Source: JAFDZV01 sp964455525
GTDB taxonomy: Bacteria > Bacteroidota > Ignavibacteria > OLB7
Direction of reading: 5' to 3'
Assembly (NCBI GenBank): GCA_964455525.1
Contig: CAYVWR010000001.1
Span: 434,001 to 498,000, forward strand
DNA length: 64,000 bases
Shown here: in pieces, positions 27,402 to 35,626 of the stretch
How the letters are laid out: each line of letters begins with the position of its first letter
How positions within the stretch are numbered: position 1 is the first letter of the stretch
Notes under the pieces: model-generated
The model's input: the letters and a program-made list of their open reading frames with translations, nothing else
Told to the model about the DNA's origin: nothing
Database searches by the model: none
Made by a program: the position numbers and the translations under genes

Positions 27402-28271
27402 TTACAGAATCCCTGCACGAAGATCCGCCACGTTCCTCCACTGCTCACGCTCGATCCGCAGCTCGAAGATGCAACGGCGGATTTGCTCTTCCGCGTAATT
27501 TGGAAAGACCACATCGAACTTCGTAAAGCCGACACGTTCATGGGTATCCCTCAATGCCAGAAGAACATCCAGATAACATTTCAGCTCTTCATGACTCTCC
27601 AATGGAAGCCCCTCATGCACAAGGCAGATATGTTTAATGGGTGAGCCGATTGCCCCAAGTACTTCCTTGATCGCCAGCCAGCCTTTCGCCTTGGGTAACA
27701 ACCATGGGTCTATCGAACAGGGAAATGCAGCAATCAGTTCCTGCCGGGTCCGGATTCCCGACGGGATCTCGATCAGCAGTTCACCATCCTCGGGAATGCA
27801 ACCGCTGTCATATGGTCGGACGAAGGTGAACGCAGAGGGATCATAGGGGATAACCCATGTTGAAAGTTCTCGCTGGCGAAGCTCCTGATATGCCTCACTT
27901 ATCTTTCCACGAACCGCTGGCGGGAATGTCACGATGAACTTTCTGCCAATATACGCTTCATGAAATGAGGCACAGTATTGCAGAACATCGAGATAGATCA
28001 GGAGATCTTTTCGATCTGCCGCAAGCGGAAGATCCTCATGAGCGATTACCATCGACATCTGCTCGATGTTATCGAGTGTACGCAAACACTCGTCGAATGA
28101 GTCCCAGCTTGCGAGGTTGAAATAGTCTGGGAAGCAGAACTCCTTCCTATAGACAGAGAAGAGTTCTGGCTTTGATACTATGCCACTTGGTATTATGGCC
28201 AGATATGCCTCTTCCTGCACAAAGGCAGGTACCTCCGAAATAAATGGCATGGCGGCCAGACCCTTGAACAT
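27402..28271 (-). CDS. Tandem barstar-like protein, candidate immunity protein
   Basis: This 289-aa soluble protein looks like two barstar-type domains in a row. Unit 1 (about residues 35-130) has EFCFPDYFNLASWDSFDECL and then VIAHEDLPL and a DLLIYLDVL helix. Unit 2 (about 175-275) has PWLLPKAKGWLAIKEVL, LVHEGLPLESHEELKCYLDVL. Barstar proteins inhibit barnase-type RNases, so a nuclease toxin partner is expected, but none is visible in the window. It follows the 28281-28823 gene by 9 bases on the same strand. Confidence 0.7.
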   Translation of the reverse strand: MFKGLAAMPFISEVPAFVQEEAYLAIIPSGIVSKPELFSVYRKEFCFPDYFNLASWDSFDECLRTLDNIEQMSMVIAHEDLPLAADRKDLLIYLDVLQYCASFHEAYIGRKFIVTFPPAVRGKISEAYQELRQRELSTWVIPYDPSAFTFVRPYDSGCIPEDGELLIEIPSGIRTRQELIAAFPCSIDPWLLPKAKGWLAIKEVLGAIGSPIKHICLVHEGLPLESHEELKCYLDVLLALRDTHERVGFTKFDVVFPNYAEEQIRRCIFELRIEREQWRNVADLRAGIL

Positions 28272-28280
28272 GGCTACGGT

Positions 28281-28823
28281 TTATAAATAGGAATGGTGGT
28301 GAGCTGGTGCACGCAGAACCAGGGTAATCACACTATCGGTTACATCTCTGTCGGCAACGACCTGGCAATGTAGAGTATCCACGTACTCTTTACCAAGATC
28401 ATATTGTAGAACAAATGGTTTGCCTATCCCACTACTTTGAGTAGCGAAGTAGCGGCGACTCTCAGGACAGTATAATGTGAAATTGTTGTCCGTAGATGGC
28501 AGCATGCCGGGTAACACAACCAGCCGGTACTCATCCCGGTAGCTTTGACTCCAGAAGAACAGAAACCTGTATTTTATATCATGGACACGCTCGATCCACG
28601 CATCCGCGATCGCTATCTGATCTCCTCGATAGGTAAGGTGACCGGGACTAACCTGAACCCTCCGAATGAACTTACCCCACTCTTTTGATGACTCAACCGA
28701 GTATGAAGCAGAGGTTGGTGCATTTGCTTCCATCTGTGAGACAACAATTGATCGATGCAACAAGAACCCACCGATACCCAGGAGCACCACAAGGCCTCCA
28801 AGCATCCACATCACCCTTTTCAT
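28281..28823 (-). CDS. Membrane-anchored candidate immunity protein, copy of 37043-37570
   Basis: This 180-aa protein is nearly identical to the one encoded right after the intact RHS gene, and differs mainly at the C terminus (APAHHHSYL instead of APGE). It has one N-terminal membrane helix (WMLGGLVVLLGIGGFLL), then a beta-rich extracytoplasmic part of about 150 residues. GGAG lies 9 bases before the start at 28823. The 120 bases upstream are a copy of the 3' end of the RHS gene, so toxin tail and immunity gene were duplicated together. Confidence 0.72.
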   Translation of the reverse strand: MKRVMWMLGGLVVLLGIGGFLLHRSIVVSQMEANAPTSASYSVESSKEWGKFIRRVQVSPGHLTYRGDQIAIADAWIERVHDIKYRFLFFWSQSYRDEYRLVVLPGMLPSTDNNFTLYCPESRRYFATQSSGIGKPFVLQYDLGKEYVDTLHCQVVADRDVTDSVITLVLRAPAHHHSYL

Positions 28824-28827
28824 TGCT

Positions 28828-28949
28828 TTACTCCTTTTTTCTTCTCAGGGATTGTTGGGAAATACACTGGATCATCTTCACTTTTATGTCCGATGTGAAG
28901 CACCTTATCGGCAATGCCTTGGATGATAAGAAGGATAAACTGTCCCTTA
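28828..28949 (-). pseudogene. Fragment of the RHS toxin 3' end
   Basis: These 122 bases match the last 120 or so bases of the RHS gene (37575-37695). Homology stops abruptly after AAACTGTCCCTTA. A six-T run replaces the five-T run of the intact copy, which shifts the frame. It sits in front of the immunity copy exactly as the intact tail does. Confidence 0.7.
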
Positions 28950-29239
28950 ACGCCGAATTTGCTGGCACTTTACCCCCTAGTAACGCCGATTGTGACCATG
29001 ATTGACAGGAAAACAGGTTCGCTCAAGCGAACCGGAGCAGGGTATGCCAAGGAACATTATTGTTTCATTGATGCGATTGCCAGTGCTCGCAATAAAGGCT
29101 GGCGAGCATATATTTTTCAGAGGCTAGGTGAACTCACCGACCTACTGAAAATTCCTCTGGCATGGCTTGAGTCTTATATTTTTTATGCTGTGCTATCTCC
29201 TGATTGACAAATTCTAAATCAGAGCAGAGCGGCACTTTA

Positions 29240-29785
29240 TTATTCAACTTTCAACCACCCACCAACATGGTATATTTCCATCACATCAGTCCTATTAGCA
29301 ATAATGGGATAGGATTTCTCATCAATCACTCCAGAGATAACAAACACTCCATCAGCACCGGAAACACATTTTTCATTGACATGGATGCGGTAATAGTTAA
29401 TCCGGTCAGGAGGCTTTCTATCATTGTTACCGTAGAGGAATGCTTCAGTTGTATCTATCTCGCCAATGAACGCCTGTGCTCCCTGGATAACAGATGCAGA
29501 CCCATTTTTTTCCACCGCTCCTCTGGCATACAATCGACTGGTAGTTCGATTGTATGATACTGAATCAAAATGAGCATGTAGAACACCGATTCCATGCCCT
29601 GGCCGCATCGATATGAACGTACTATCACCAAGATAGACATACGAGGCCCTCTGGTCATTGAGACATTCAATTTCCTCAATGTAGTTTATATGCTCCCCCG
29701 AGTCTTGTAAAGAGACAGAGGCAGCACACGACCATGACAATATGGCATTAACTGTTATACACACTATTGAATTTTGAATCTTCAT
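29240..29785 (-). CDS. Secreted candidate immunity protein, 181 aa (copy A)
   Basis: The signal peptide has a lipobox-like end (LSWSCAAS), so it may be a lipoprotein. The mature part is beta-rich: YVYLGDSTFISMRPGHGIGVL, TTSRLYARG, IGEIDTTEAFLYGN and IYHVGGWLK. It is about 90 percent identical by eye to 32587-33135 and close to 35949-36497. The ATG overlaps the TGA of the RHS fragment upstream (ATGA), which suggests coupled translation from an ancestral toxin gene. I do not recognise the family. Confidence 0.65.
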   Translation of the reverse strand: MKIQNSIVCITVNAILSWSCAASVSLQDSGEHINYIEEIECLNDQRASYVYLGDSTFISMRPGHGIGVLHAHFDSVSYNRTTSRLYARGAVEKNGSASVIQGAQAFIGEIDTTEAFLYGNNDRKPPDRINYYRIHVNEKCVSGADGVFVISGVIDEKSYPIIANRTDVMEIYHVGGWLKVE

Positions 29786-30056
29786 GGTAGTGTTTCCCCG
29801 GTTTCAGCATCCATTCTATAGACGTTGATTCCATCATATATCACCGTATTTGATCTGCAACGAGTCTATCTACTGGCCGTGATACACCGCGAACTGTTGC
29901 TTGTTTCCTCCAAGAAGATAATACACCTACGGGTACACCGTGCTGTCCGGGGCTGAAACCACGCCGCCATCCTGAGCGTACAGCTGCTTCTGCTCGCGCT
30001 CCTCCATCGCGTTGTAGCGGCAGCACCACTGATTGAGCGCTCGCTCGGTTCATCTC
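29786..30056 (-). pseudogene. RHS core remnant (copy A)
   Basis: Read on the minus strand, this resembles the RHS core coded at 38480-38660 (RYNAMEEREQKQLYAQDGGVV, then YYLLGGNKQQ, then VYHGQ). It has in-frame TAG codons after STVYP and after YHGQ. It ends RMDAETGETLP and a TGA overlapping the next gene. An almost identical remnant lies at 33136-33406. Confidence 0.7.
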
Positions 30057-30275
30057 CCTCTGGAAGTTGTATTATTTTTCCGAGAGACAGGGTTATGACA
30101 AGAAATACGGCGTCTACTTTACATCCGCACACCAAAATATACTTTTCAATCAATGCGAGTAATAAAGGACAATCTATTTCTTCTAAATGCGCTTCTTACT
30201 CCACAGCACCATCTTATTATTCTTGTTCCTGCAATCTATTACCGGGACGACTTGCAGTAATCGAGTCTTTTTTTA

Positions 30276-30488
30276 TCAGCGGCCTGGCCCAAAAAGCCAC
30301 CCTCCGAAAAGGGCACACAGCAGACCAAATCCAATTATCATTATTCCGCTGACACGCTGTGCGTAATTAACATCTCCCTCTCCATCCTCTACAGTTGATG
30401 AGGAAGACCGTCCATGTATAAAAAAGAATATGCCGATAATGATAAATGCAGCGCCGAATATGTATGCGCCTAGATTAGTATGTAGCAT
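30276..30488 (-). CDS. Small two-helix membrane protein, 70 aa
   Basis: It has two hydrophobic helices (LGAYIFGAAFIIIGIFFFI and GIMIIGFGLLCALFGGWLF) separated by an acidic hydrophilic loop. It is a paralogue of 30637-30843. Its position inside the array suggests an immunity protein or a small toxin, but nothing in the sequence decides. Confidence 0.5.
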   Translation of the reverse strand: MLHTNLGAYIFGAAFIIIGIFFFIHGRSSSSTVEDGEGDVNYAQRVSGIMIIGFGLLCALFGGWLFGPGR

Positions 30489-30636
30489 AGTGTTTCTAAT
30501 CTTGTGTTTAGAATCCCGACCATAGCCTGATTATCGCAGCATATGGCCGGGATTTATAACTTCTACATTGCAAGCAATTGCTGGAGATGCCTGCAGATGA
30601 CCATCTCTGTTATCAACATGGTCGCATCTTCCCTTA

Positions 30637-30843
30637 TCAGGGATTTGATACAAAAATCCATTCTCCCAGGACGAAAAACAGGCCGAAACCAATCAGTGTT
30701 GCACCGCAAACACGTAATGTTCCATGGAGTTTTTCTTCCTTTGGCGTTGATGGCACAGTACGTCCTTTTAGAAACAGGCCGATACCGATTACGATAAACA
30801 TCACGCCAAAGATGTATGTGCCCAGACTGGTCCGTAGTAGCAT
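30637..30843 (-). CDS. Small two-helix membrane protein, 68 aa
   Basis: The start at 30843 gives MLLRTSLGTYIFGVMFIVIG, a charged loop, and LIGFGLFFVLGEWIF. About half of the positions match the 30276-30488 protein, including the LGxYIFG start and the GFGL second helix. The larger open frame upstream to 31053 is the antisense-shifted tail of the 184-aa gene copy and is not part of it. Confidence 0.5.
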   Translation of the reverse strand: MLLRTSLGTYIFGVMFIVIGIGLFLKGRTVPSTPKEEKLHGTLRVCGATLIGFGLFFVLGEWIFVSNP

Positions 30844-30998
30844 AGCTTTCTGATTTTGCGTTTGAAATTCCGGCCACAGCCCGATTATCACAGCATATGG
30901 CCGGGTTGCAACGTTGACTGCCTGTATATCATTTCCATAGGCTAATCTATTGCAAGGAAATATCCGTGTCTGCACAACGCAAGACACGAATTGCACGG

Positions 30999-31553
30999 TT
31001 ACATATCTATGACCCCATCGGCTGGGGCGGTCTCGGCTGTATGCTCCATCCACTTATTGAAGAGATCCAACCATGTATCAGACTGGTGATAGCCCTGTAG
31101 AACAGCATGTGTAGCCGCAACAGCGGAACGAATTGGGTCAGGGTTCATGATCGGAAACCCCGTCAGCACGGGCAGATTGTGGTGTATGAGCTTCCGCTTC
31201 TCGATGTCCCATCCCACATGCGGGCGTTGCTGCTGGATCAACTCCGCAATCAGCAACCCCATGTCTGAAGACAGAGCATATCCACGTTCGCTTAACCCTT
31301 GTTTTCCACTGCTACTCAGGTACTCGGAAAACTCTCCCTCCCAGATCTTTCCCTGGAACTTCTCACCGATGCGTAGAAGATCTACCTGGGCATCCTGTAC
31401 TTCACCCTCTTCAAGAAAGCTCAGCAGATGTCTGACACGTTCCTCGCGAACGCTCATAAGCCAGTTGAAATACTTCCGTGCTTCTCTCCTGGTCTGCTGC
31501 CGTCTCTCTGCATGGGTCAGGGGAGTCATAGTCAATAATGGATACTCTGTCAT
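30999..31553 (-). CDS. 184-aa candidate immunity protein, copy 1
   Basis: The start at 31553 (MTEYPLLTMTPL) has GGGGAGG upstream. The protein is soluble, highly charged and helical: an Arg-rich segment (ERRQQTRREARKYFNWLM), then LLSFLEEGEVQDAQVDLLRIG, LSERGYALSSDMGLLIAELIQQ and PVLTGFPIMNPDP. Four copies lie in the island (also 31620, 34119, 35004). They are near-identical up to PDP and then differ over the last 40 residues before the shared end KWMEHTAETAPA. I do not recognise the family; immunity is inferred from copy number and location. Confidence 0.65.
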   Translation of the reverse strand: MTEYPLLTMTPLTHAERRQQTRREARKYFNWLMSVREERVRHLLSFLEEGEVQDAQVDLLRIGEKFQGKIWEGEFSEYLSSSGKQGLSERGYALSSDMGLLIAELIQQQRPHVGWDIEKRKLIHHNLPVLTGFPIMNPDPIRSAVAATHAVLQGYHQSDTWLDLFNKWMEHTAETAPADGVIDM

Positions 31554-31619
31554 AGGTACGTCCTCCCCTAAAATCTGTCCGTGCCCCATTTGGTAGGCAC
31601 GGACATGCAATCGTTATGT

Positions 31620-32174
31620 TTATGGGATCTTCACCTTCTCGGCTGGAGCTGTTTCTGCTGTATGCTCCATCCATTTGTCAAAGAGAATCCACCATGCGTC
31701 AGCTTGATAAAGACCGCGTAGAACGGAAAAGGCTCGTGCAACAGCTGAACCAACCGGATCAGGGTTCATGATCGGAAACCCCGTCAGCACGGGCGCATTA
31801 TAGGTTATAAGCTTCCGCTTCTCGATGTCCCATCCCACATGCGGACGTTGCTGCTGGATCAACTCCGCAATCAGCAACCCCATGTCTGAAGACAGAGCAT
31901 ATCCACGTTCGCTTAACCCTTGTTTTCCACTGCTACTCAGGTACTCGGAAAACTCTCCCTCCCAGATCTTTCCCTGGAACTTCTCACCGATGCGTAGAAG
32001 ATCTACCTGGGCATCCTGTACTTCACCCTCTTCAAGAAAGCTCAGCAGATGTCTGACACGTTCCTCGCGAACGCTCATAAGCCAGTTGAAATACTTCCGT
32101 GCTTCTCTCCTGGTCTGCTGCCGTCTCTCTGCATGGGTCAGGGGAGTCATAGTCAATAATGGATACTCTGTCAT
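31620..32174 (-). CDS. 184-aa candidate immunity protein, copy 2
   Basis: Identical to copy 1 across most of its length, with variation after FPIMNPDP (VGSAVARAFSVLRGLYQADAW). The start at 32174 follows GAAGGGCATGCACCT; an in-frame upstream ATG at 32228 is also possible and is present in copy 4 but not in copies 1 and 3. The gene lies directly after the pre-toxin fragment at 32232. Confidence 0.65.
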   Translation of the reverse strand: MTEYPLLTMTPLTHAERRQQTRREARKYFNWLMSVREERVRHLLSFLEEGEVQDAQVDLLRIGEKFQGKIWEGEFSEYLSSSGKQGLSERGYALSSDMGLLIAELIQQQRPHVGWDIEKRKLITYNAPVLTGFPIMNPDPVGSAVARAFSVLRGLYQADAWWILFDKWMEHTAETAPAEKVKIP

Positions 32175-32231
32175 AGGTGCATGCCCTTCGCTTACATTAT
32201 CAACATATTGCTGGCCTTGTGTTGTCATTAC

Positions 32232-32580
32232 CTATACATCACCATCGTGTTTGGCATGCACACACGCTTCAGCACGTTTTCCAGGAGCCTTCTTGCTCTT
32301 CAGAGCAAGTGCTTTTGCCACATTCGCTTCATCGGTATGGCTTACGACTTCGGCAGCAAGCTTGCCACCGTTGCGTAGCCCTGTACCATCCCCTCCACCT
32401 GCTGCAACCAACCCTACAATAGCACCAGTAGCGGTCAGTCCCTTCTCCAAAGTAGTGGCATTATCATCAGTCCGTGTCTGATAGGCATCAATCCCATCAT
32501 AGACCGTAGCAGCCACCTCGGCGATCACAGCAACAACGCCGCAGCCAGCTTTTCCACAGCAGGCTGTCCTAGGAAAGAGC
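32232..32580 (-). pseudogene. RHS-type pre-toxin fragment
   Basis: The open frame reads CCGKAGCGVVAVIAEVAATV, DGIDAYQTRTDDNATTLEKG, then LTATGAIVGLVAAGGG, and ends HAKHDGDV. An Ala/Gly-rich stretch with 'DPxATTxEKGLxxxG' is common just after the RHS core in polymorphic toxins. There is no core upstream: the frame begins 7 bases after the stop of the 32587-33135 gene. A 98-aa product could start at 32528. It is probably a remnant whose toxin tip was lost. Confidence 0.55.
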
Positions 32581-32586
32581 GGCGGT

Positions 32587-33135
32587 TTATCGTTCAGTTT
32601 TCAACCACCCACCAACATGGTATATTTCCATCAAGTCAGTCCTATTAGCAATAATGAGATAGGATTTCTCATCAATCAATCCAGAAACAACAAACACTCC
32701 ATCAGCACCGGAAACATCTTTTTCATTGACACGGATGCGGTAATAAATACTCCTGCTGGGAGGCCTTCTATCATTGTTACCATAGAGGAATGCTTCAGTT
32801 GTATCTATCTCACCAATAAACGCTTGTGCTCCCTGGACAACAAATGCTGACCAATCTTTTTTCACTACTCCTCTGGCATACAATCGACTTGTAGTTCGAT
32901 TGTATGATACTGAATCAAAATGAGCATGTAGAACACCGATTCCATGCCCTGGCCGCATCGATATGAACGTACTATCACCAAGATAGACATACGAGGCCCT
33001 CTGGTCATTGAGACATTCAATTTCCTCAATGTAGTTTATATGCTCCCCCGAGTCTTGTAAAGAGACAGAGGCAGCACACGACCATGACAATATGGCATTA
33101 ACTGTTATACACACTATTGAATTTTGAATCTTCAT
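32587..33135 (-). CDS. Secreted candidate immunity protein, 182 aa (copy B)
   Basis: It has the same signal (CITVNAILSWSCAAS) and mature pattern as copy A at 29240. Differences cluster in the region after SRLYARG and near the C terminus (GGWLKTER). It is again translationally coupled (ATGA) to an RHS remnant upstream. Repetition of remnant plus gene at 29240-30056 and 32587-33406 shows a block duplication. Confidence 0.65.
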   Translation of the reverse strand: MKIQNSIVCITVNAILSWSCAASVSLQDSGEHINYIEEIECLNDQRASYVYLGDSTFISMRPGHGIGVLHAHFDSVSYNRTTSRLYARGVVKKDWSAFVVQGAQAFIGEIDTTEAFLYGNNDRRPPSRSIYYRIRVNEKDVSGADGVFVVSGLIDEKSYLIIANRTDLMEIYHVGGWLKTER

Positions 33136-33406
33136 GGTAGTGTTTCCCCGGTTTCAGCATCCATTCTATAGACGTTGATTCCATCATATATCACCGTATT
33201 TGATCTGCAACGAGTCTATCTACTGGCCGTGATACACCGCGAACTGTTGCTTGTTTCCTCCAAGAAGATAATACACCTACGGGTACACCGTGCTGTCCGG
33301 GGCTGAAACCACGCCGCCATCCTGAGCGTACAGCTGCTTCTGCTCGCGCTCCTCCATCGCGTTGTAGCGGCAGCACCACTGATTGAGCGCTCGCTCGGTT
33401 CATCAC
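33136..33406 (-). pseudogene. RHS core remnant (copy B)
   Basis: Nearly base-for-base identical to 29786-30056, with the same internal stop codons. The two diverge upstream of GGAAGTTGTATTATTTT. Confidence 0.7.
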
Positions 33407-33440
33407 TCCCTGGAAGTTGTATTATTTTATGGTAAAAGAG

Positions 33441-33908
33441 TCAGAAACGCTTGTAGGCCTTCAGCATCGGATGTCGCTTCCCTTGCAAGGATTTGTAGTA
33501 GTCGGTGAAGGGACGCAGCATTTGAGTATGCAGTCTAACACGTATACCTATTTGATATCGGCCTTGCATAAAGAAAAATTCCTCCACGATCCACTCGGCT
33601 CCCTTCGTCCGGACGATCACTTCGCCAAAGTACATCGCCATGCACTCCTCGAAGCCTGATCGATCACAACAGAATTCCTCGAAGGTATCGGTCTTGTAGA
33701 GCGTCCGATACAGATCGTCGAGCTGTTCAAGGCTCTTCGGAGAATAGTCTGGAGTAAAGACCTGCTGGCGATGGCGGATTTCCTCGAACATCTGCAAGCA
33801 CTCATCCCTCCTGGCAAGAAGCGCATGACGTGCTTCCAGGAAGCTTGGAAATTGCGGCAGTGTCTGGCCGAAGCTCTCGACCGTATGTTTGATATTGTTA
33901 TTCATCAT
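33441..33908 (-). CDS. 155-aa soluble protein, candidate immunity protein
   Basis: Two adjacent ATGs (33908, 33905) open the frame. The protein is helical at first (FPSFLEARHALLARRDECLQMFEEI). It then has LEQLDDLYRTLYKTDTFEEF and a mixed part MAMYFGEVIVRTKGAEWIVEE, then PFTDYYKSLQGKRHPMLKAY. 'YFGEVI...GAxWxVE' is a pattern I associate with small immunity-like cytoplasmic domains, but I cannot name the family. Its 5' end lies in the block duplicated at 34786. Confidence 0.6.
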   Translation of the reverse strand: MMNNNIKHTVESFGQTLPQFPSFLEARHALLARRDECLQMFEEIRHRQQVFTPDYSPKSLEQLDDLYRTLYKTDTFEEFCCDRSGFEECMAMYFGEVIVRTKGAEWIVEEFFFMQGRYQIGIRVRLHTQMLRPFTDYYKSLQGKRHPMLKAYKRF

Positions 33909-33936
33909 TGTCCAAACTGGTGTAGCAGATAAGGAA

Positions 33937-34044
33937 CTACGATGCTGTCCGTGCCTCCGTGTGCCAAGCACGGACATGCGATCGTTCTGTGTCTGCTCTC
34001 TGAGATATTGAAGGGGAGGAGTTGAAGAAAGGATATTCTGTCAT
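33937..34044 (-). pseudogene. Truncated start of the 184-aa gene family
   Basis: It opens MTEYPFFNSSP after GGGGAGGACCT, the same leader as the 184-aa genes (MTEYPLLTMTPL). It runs only 35 codons, with no similarity beyond the first 12. Recombination appears to have kept the leader and start. Confidence 0.5.
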
Positions 34045-34078
34045 AGGTCCTCCCCTGCTGTACCATGCAAAGCATGGA

Positions 34079-34114
34079 ACCATCGGTGTCTTCCGCTGGG
34101 AAGACACCGATGGT
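34079..34114. terminator. 16-bp hairpin with tetraloop, copy 1
   Basis: ACCATCGGTGTCTTCC (34079-34094) pairs perfectly with GGAAGACACCGATGGT (34099-34114) around GCTG. It lies 5 bases after the stop of the 184-aa gene at 34119, so it probably ends or protects that transcript. No T-run follows. Confidence 0.55.
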
Positions 34115-34118
34115 ATGG

Positions 34119-34673
34119 CTACGTATCTGTTACCCCACCGGCTGGGGCGGTCTCGGCTGTATGCTCCATCCACATGTTGAACATATCCAACCAACAGTTC
34201 GACTTACGTTTATCACGTAGGATAGCGAACGCTTTCGCAACTCCTGCTCCTACCGGATCAGGGTTCATGATCGGGAACCCTGTCAGCACGGGCAGATTGT
34301 GGTGTATGAGCTTCCGCTTCTCGATGTCCCATCCCACATGCGGGCGTTGCTGCTGGATCAACTCCGCAATCAGCAACCCCATGTCTGAAGACAGAGCATA
34401 TCCACGTTCGCTTAACCCTTGTTTTCCACTGCTACTCAGGTACTCGGAAAACTCTCCCTCCCAGATCTTTCCCTGGAACTTCTCACCGATGCGTAGAAGA
34501 TCTACCTGGGCATCCTGTACTTCACCCTCTTCAAGAAAGCTCAGCAGATGTCTGACACGTTCCTCGCGAACGCTCATAAGCCAGTTGAAATACTTCCGTG
34601 CTTCTCTCCTGGTCTGCTGCCGTCTCTCTGCATGGGTGAGAGGAGTCATAGTCAATAATGGATACTCTGTCAT
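34119..34673 (-). CDS. 184-aa candidate immunity protein, copy 3
   Basis: The start at 34673 follows GGAGGAAGTACCT. The variable part after NPDP reads VGAGVAKAFAILRDKRKSNCW and is identical to copy 4. The upstream flank is unlike the other three copies, which suggests it was inserted next to a different 5' sequence. Confidence 0.65.
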   Translation of the reverse strand: MTEYPLLTMTPLTHAERRQQTRREARKYFNWLMSVREERVRHLLSFLEEGEVQDAQVDLLRIGEKFQGKIWEGEFSEYLSSSGKQGLSERGYALSSDMGLLIAELIQQQRPHVGWDIEKRKLIHHNLPVLTGFPIMNPDPVGAGVAKAFAILRDKRKSNCWLDMFNMWMEHTAETAPAGGVTDT

Positions 34674-34821
34674 AGGTACTTCCTCCGCTACAACATGATG
34701 TCGGTTTCCTTTTCCTTGCAGATTGCCGACCAACATTCACCTCGTGTGCGTGCTCTCCGCTTACATCATCAACATATTATCGTTGTTCATCATTGTCCAA
34801 ACTGGTGTAGCGGATAAGGAG

Positions 34822-34929
34822 CTACGATGCGGTCCGTGCCTCCGTGTGCCAAGCACGGACATGCGATCGTTCTGTGTCTGCTCTCTGAGATATTGAAGGG
34901 GAGGAGTTGAAGAAAGGATATTCTGTCAT
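34822..34929 (-). pseudogene. Truncated start of the 184-aa gene family, second copy
   Basis: Identical in protein sequence to 33937-34044. Confidence 0.5.
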
Positions 34930-34963
34930 AGGTCCTCCCCTGCTGTACCATGCAAAGCATGGA

Positions 34964-34999
34964 ACCATCGGTGTCTTCCGCTGGGAAGACACCGATGGT
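34964..34999. terminator. 16-bp hairpin with tetraloop, copy 2
   Basis: Same stem and GCTG loop as 34079-34114, 5 bases after the stop of the 184-aa gene at 35004. Confidence 0.55.
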
Positions 35000-35003
35000 A
35001 TGG

Positions 35004-35558
35004 CTACGTATCTGTTACCCCACCGGCTGGGGCGGTCTCGGCTGTATGCTCCATCCACATGTTGAACATATCCAACCAACAGTTCGACTTACGTTTATCA
35101 CGTAGGATAGCGAACGCTTTCGCAACTCCTGCTCCTACCGGATCAGGGTTCATGATCGGGAACCCTGTCAGCACGGGCAGATTGTGGTGTATGAGCTTCC
35201 GCTTCTCGATGTCCCATCCCACATGCGGGCGTTGCTGCTGGATCAACTCCGCAATCAGCAACCCCATGTCTGAAGACAGAGCATATCCACGTTCGCTTAA
35301 CCCTTGTTTTCCACTGCTACTCAGGTACTCGGAAAACTCTCCCTCCCAGATCTTTCCCTGGAACTTCTCACCGATGCGTAGAAGATCTACCTGGGCATCC
35401 TGTACTTCACCCTCTTCAAGAAAGCTCAGCAGATGTCTGACACGTTCCTCGCGAACGCTCATAAGCCAGTTGAAATACTTCCGTGCTTCTCTCCTGGTCT
35501 GCTGCCGTCTCTCTGCATGGGTCAGGGGAGTCATAGTCAATAATGGATACTCTGTCAT
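35004..35558 (-). CDS. 184-aa candidate immunity protein, copy 4
   Basis: The protein is the same as copy 3, but its upstream flank (an in-frame MTTQGQQYV extension to 35612 and then a pre-toxin fragment) matches that of copy 2. The copy thus joins a copy-2-type 5' side to a copy-3-type 3' side. Confidence 0.65.
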   Translation of the reverse strand: MTEYPLLTMTPLTHAERRQQTRREARKYFNWLMSVREERVRHLLSFLEEGEVQDAQVDLLRIGEKFQGKIWEGEFSEYLSSSGKQGLSERGYALSSDMGLLIAELIQQQRPHVGWDIEKRKLIHHNLPVLTGFPIMNPDPVGAGVAKAFAILRDKRKSNCWLDMFNMWMEHTAETAPAGGVTDT

Positions 35559-35626
35559 AGGTGCATGCCCTTCGCTTACATTATCAACATATTGCTGGCC
35601 TTGTGTTGTCATTACCTATACATCAC

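Larger units (their letters stand above)
33901..34673 (-). repeat. Direct repeat, about 773 bp, unit 1
   Basis: This block matches 34786-35558 at a constant offset of 885 bases with only scattered differences. It contains the truncated 35-codon frame, the hairpin at 34079 and the 184-aa gene. Confidence 0.8.
34786..35558 (-). repeat. Direct repeat, about 773 bp, unit 2
   Basis: Second copy of 33901-34673 (offset 885). Differences are single-base, for example GCGGATAAGGAGC here against GCAGATAAGGAAC there. Confidence 0.8.

Noticed and set aside
28975..29207. Plus-strand frame resembling an IS66-type transposase C terminus
   Set aside because: Only a loose pattern (YCFIDAIASARNKGW) fits and there is no other IS66 feature; too weak to annotate.
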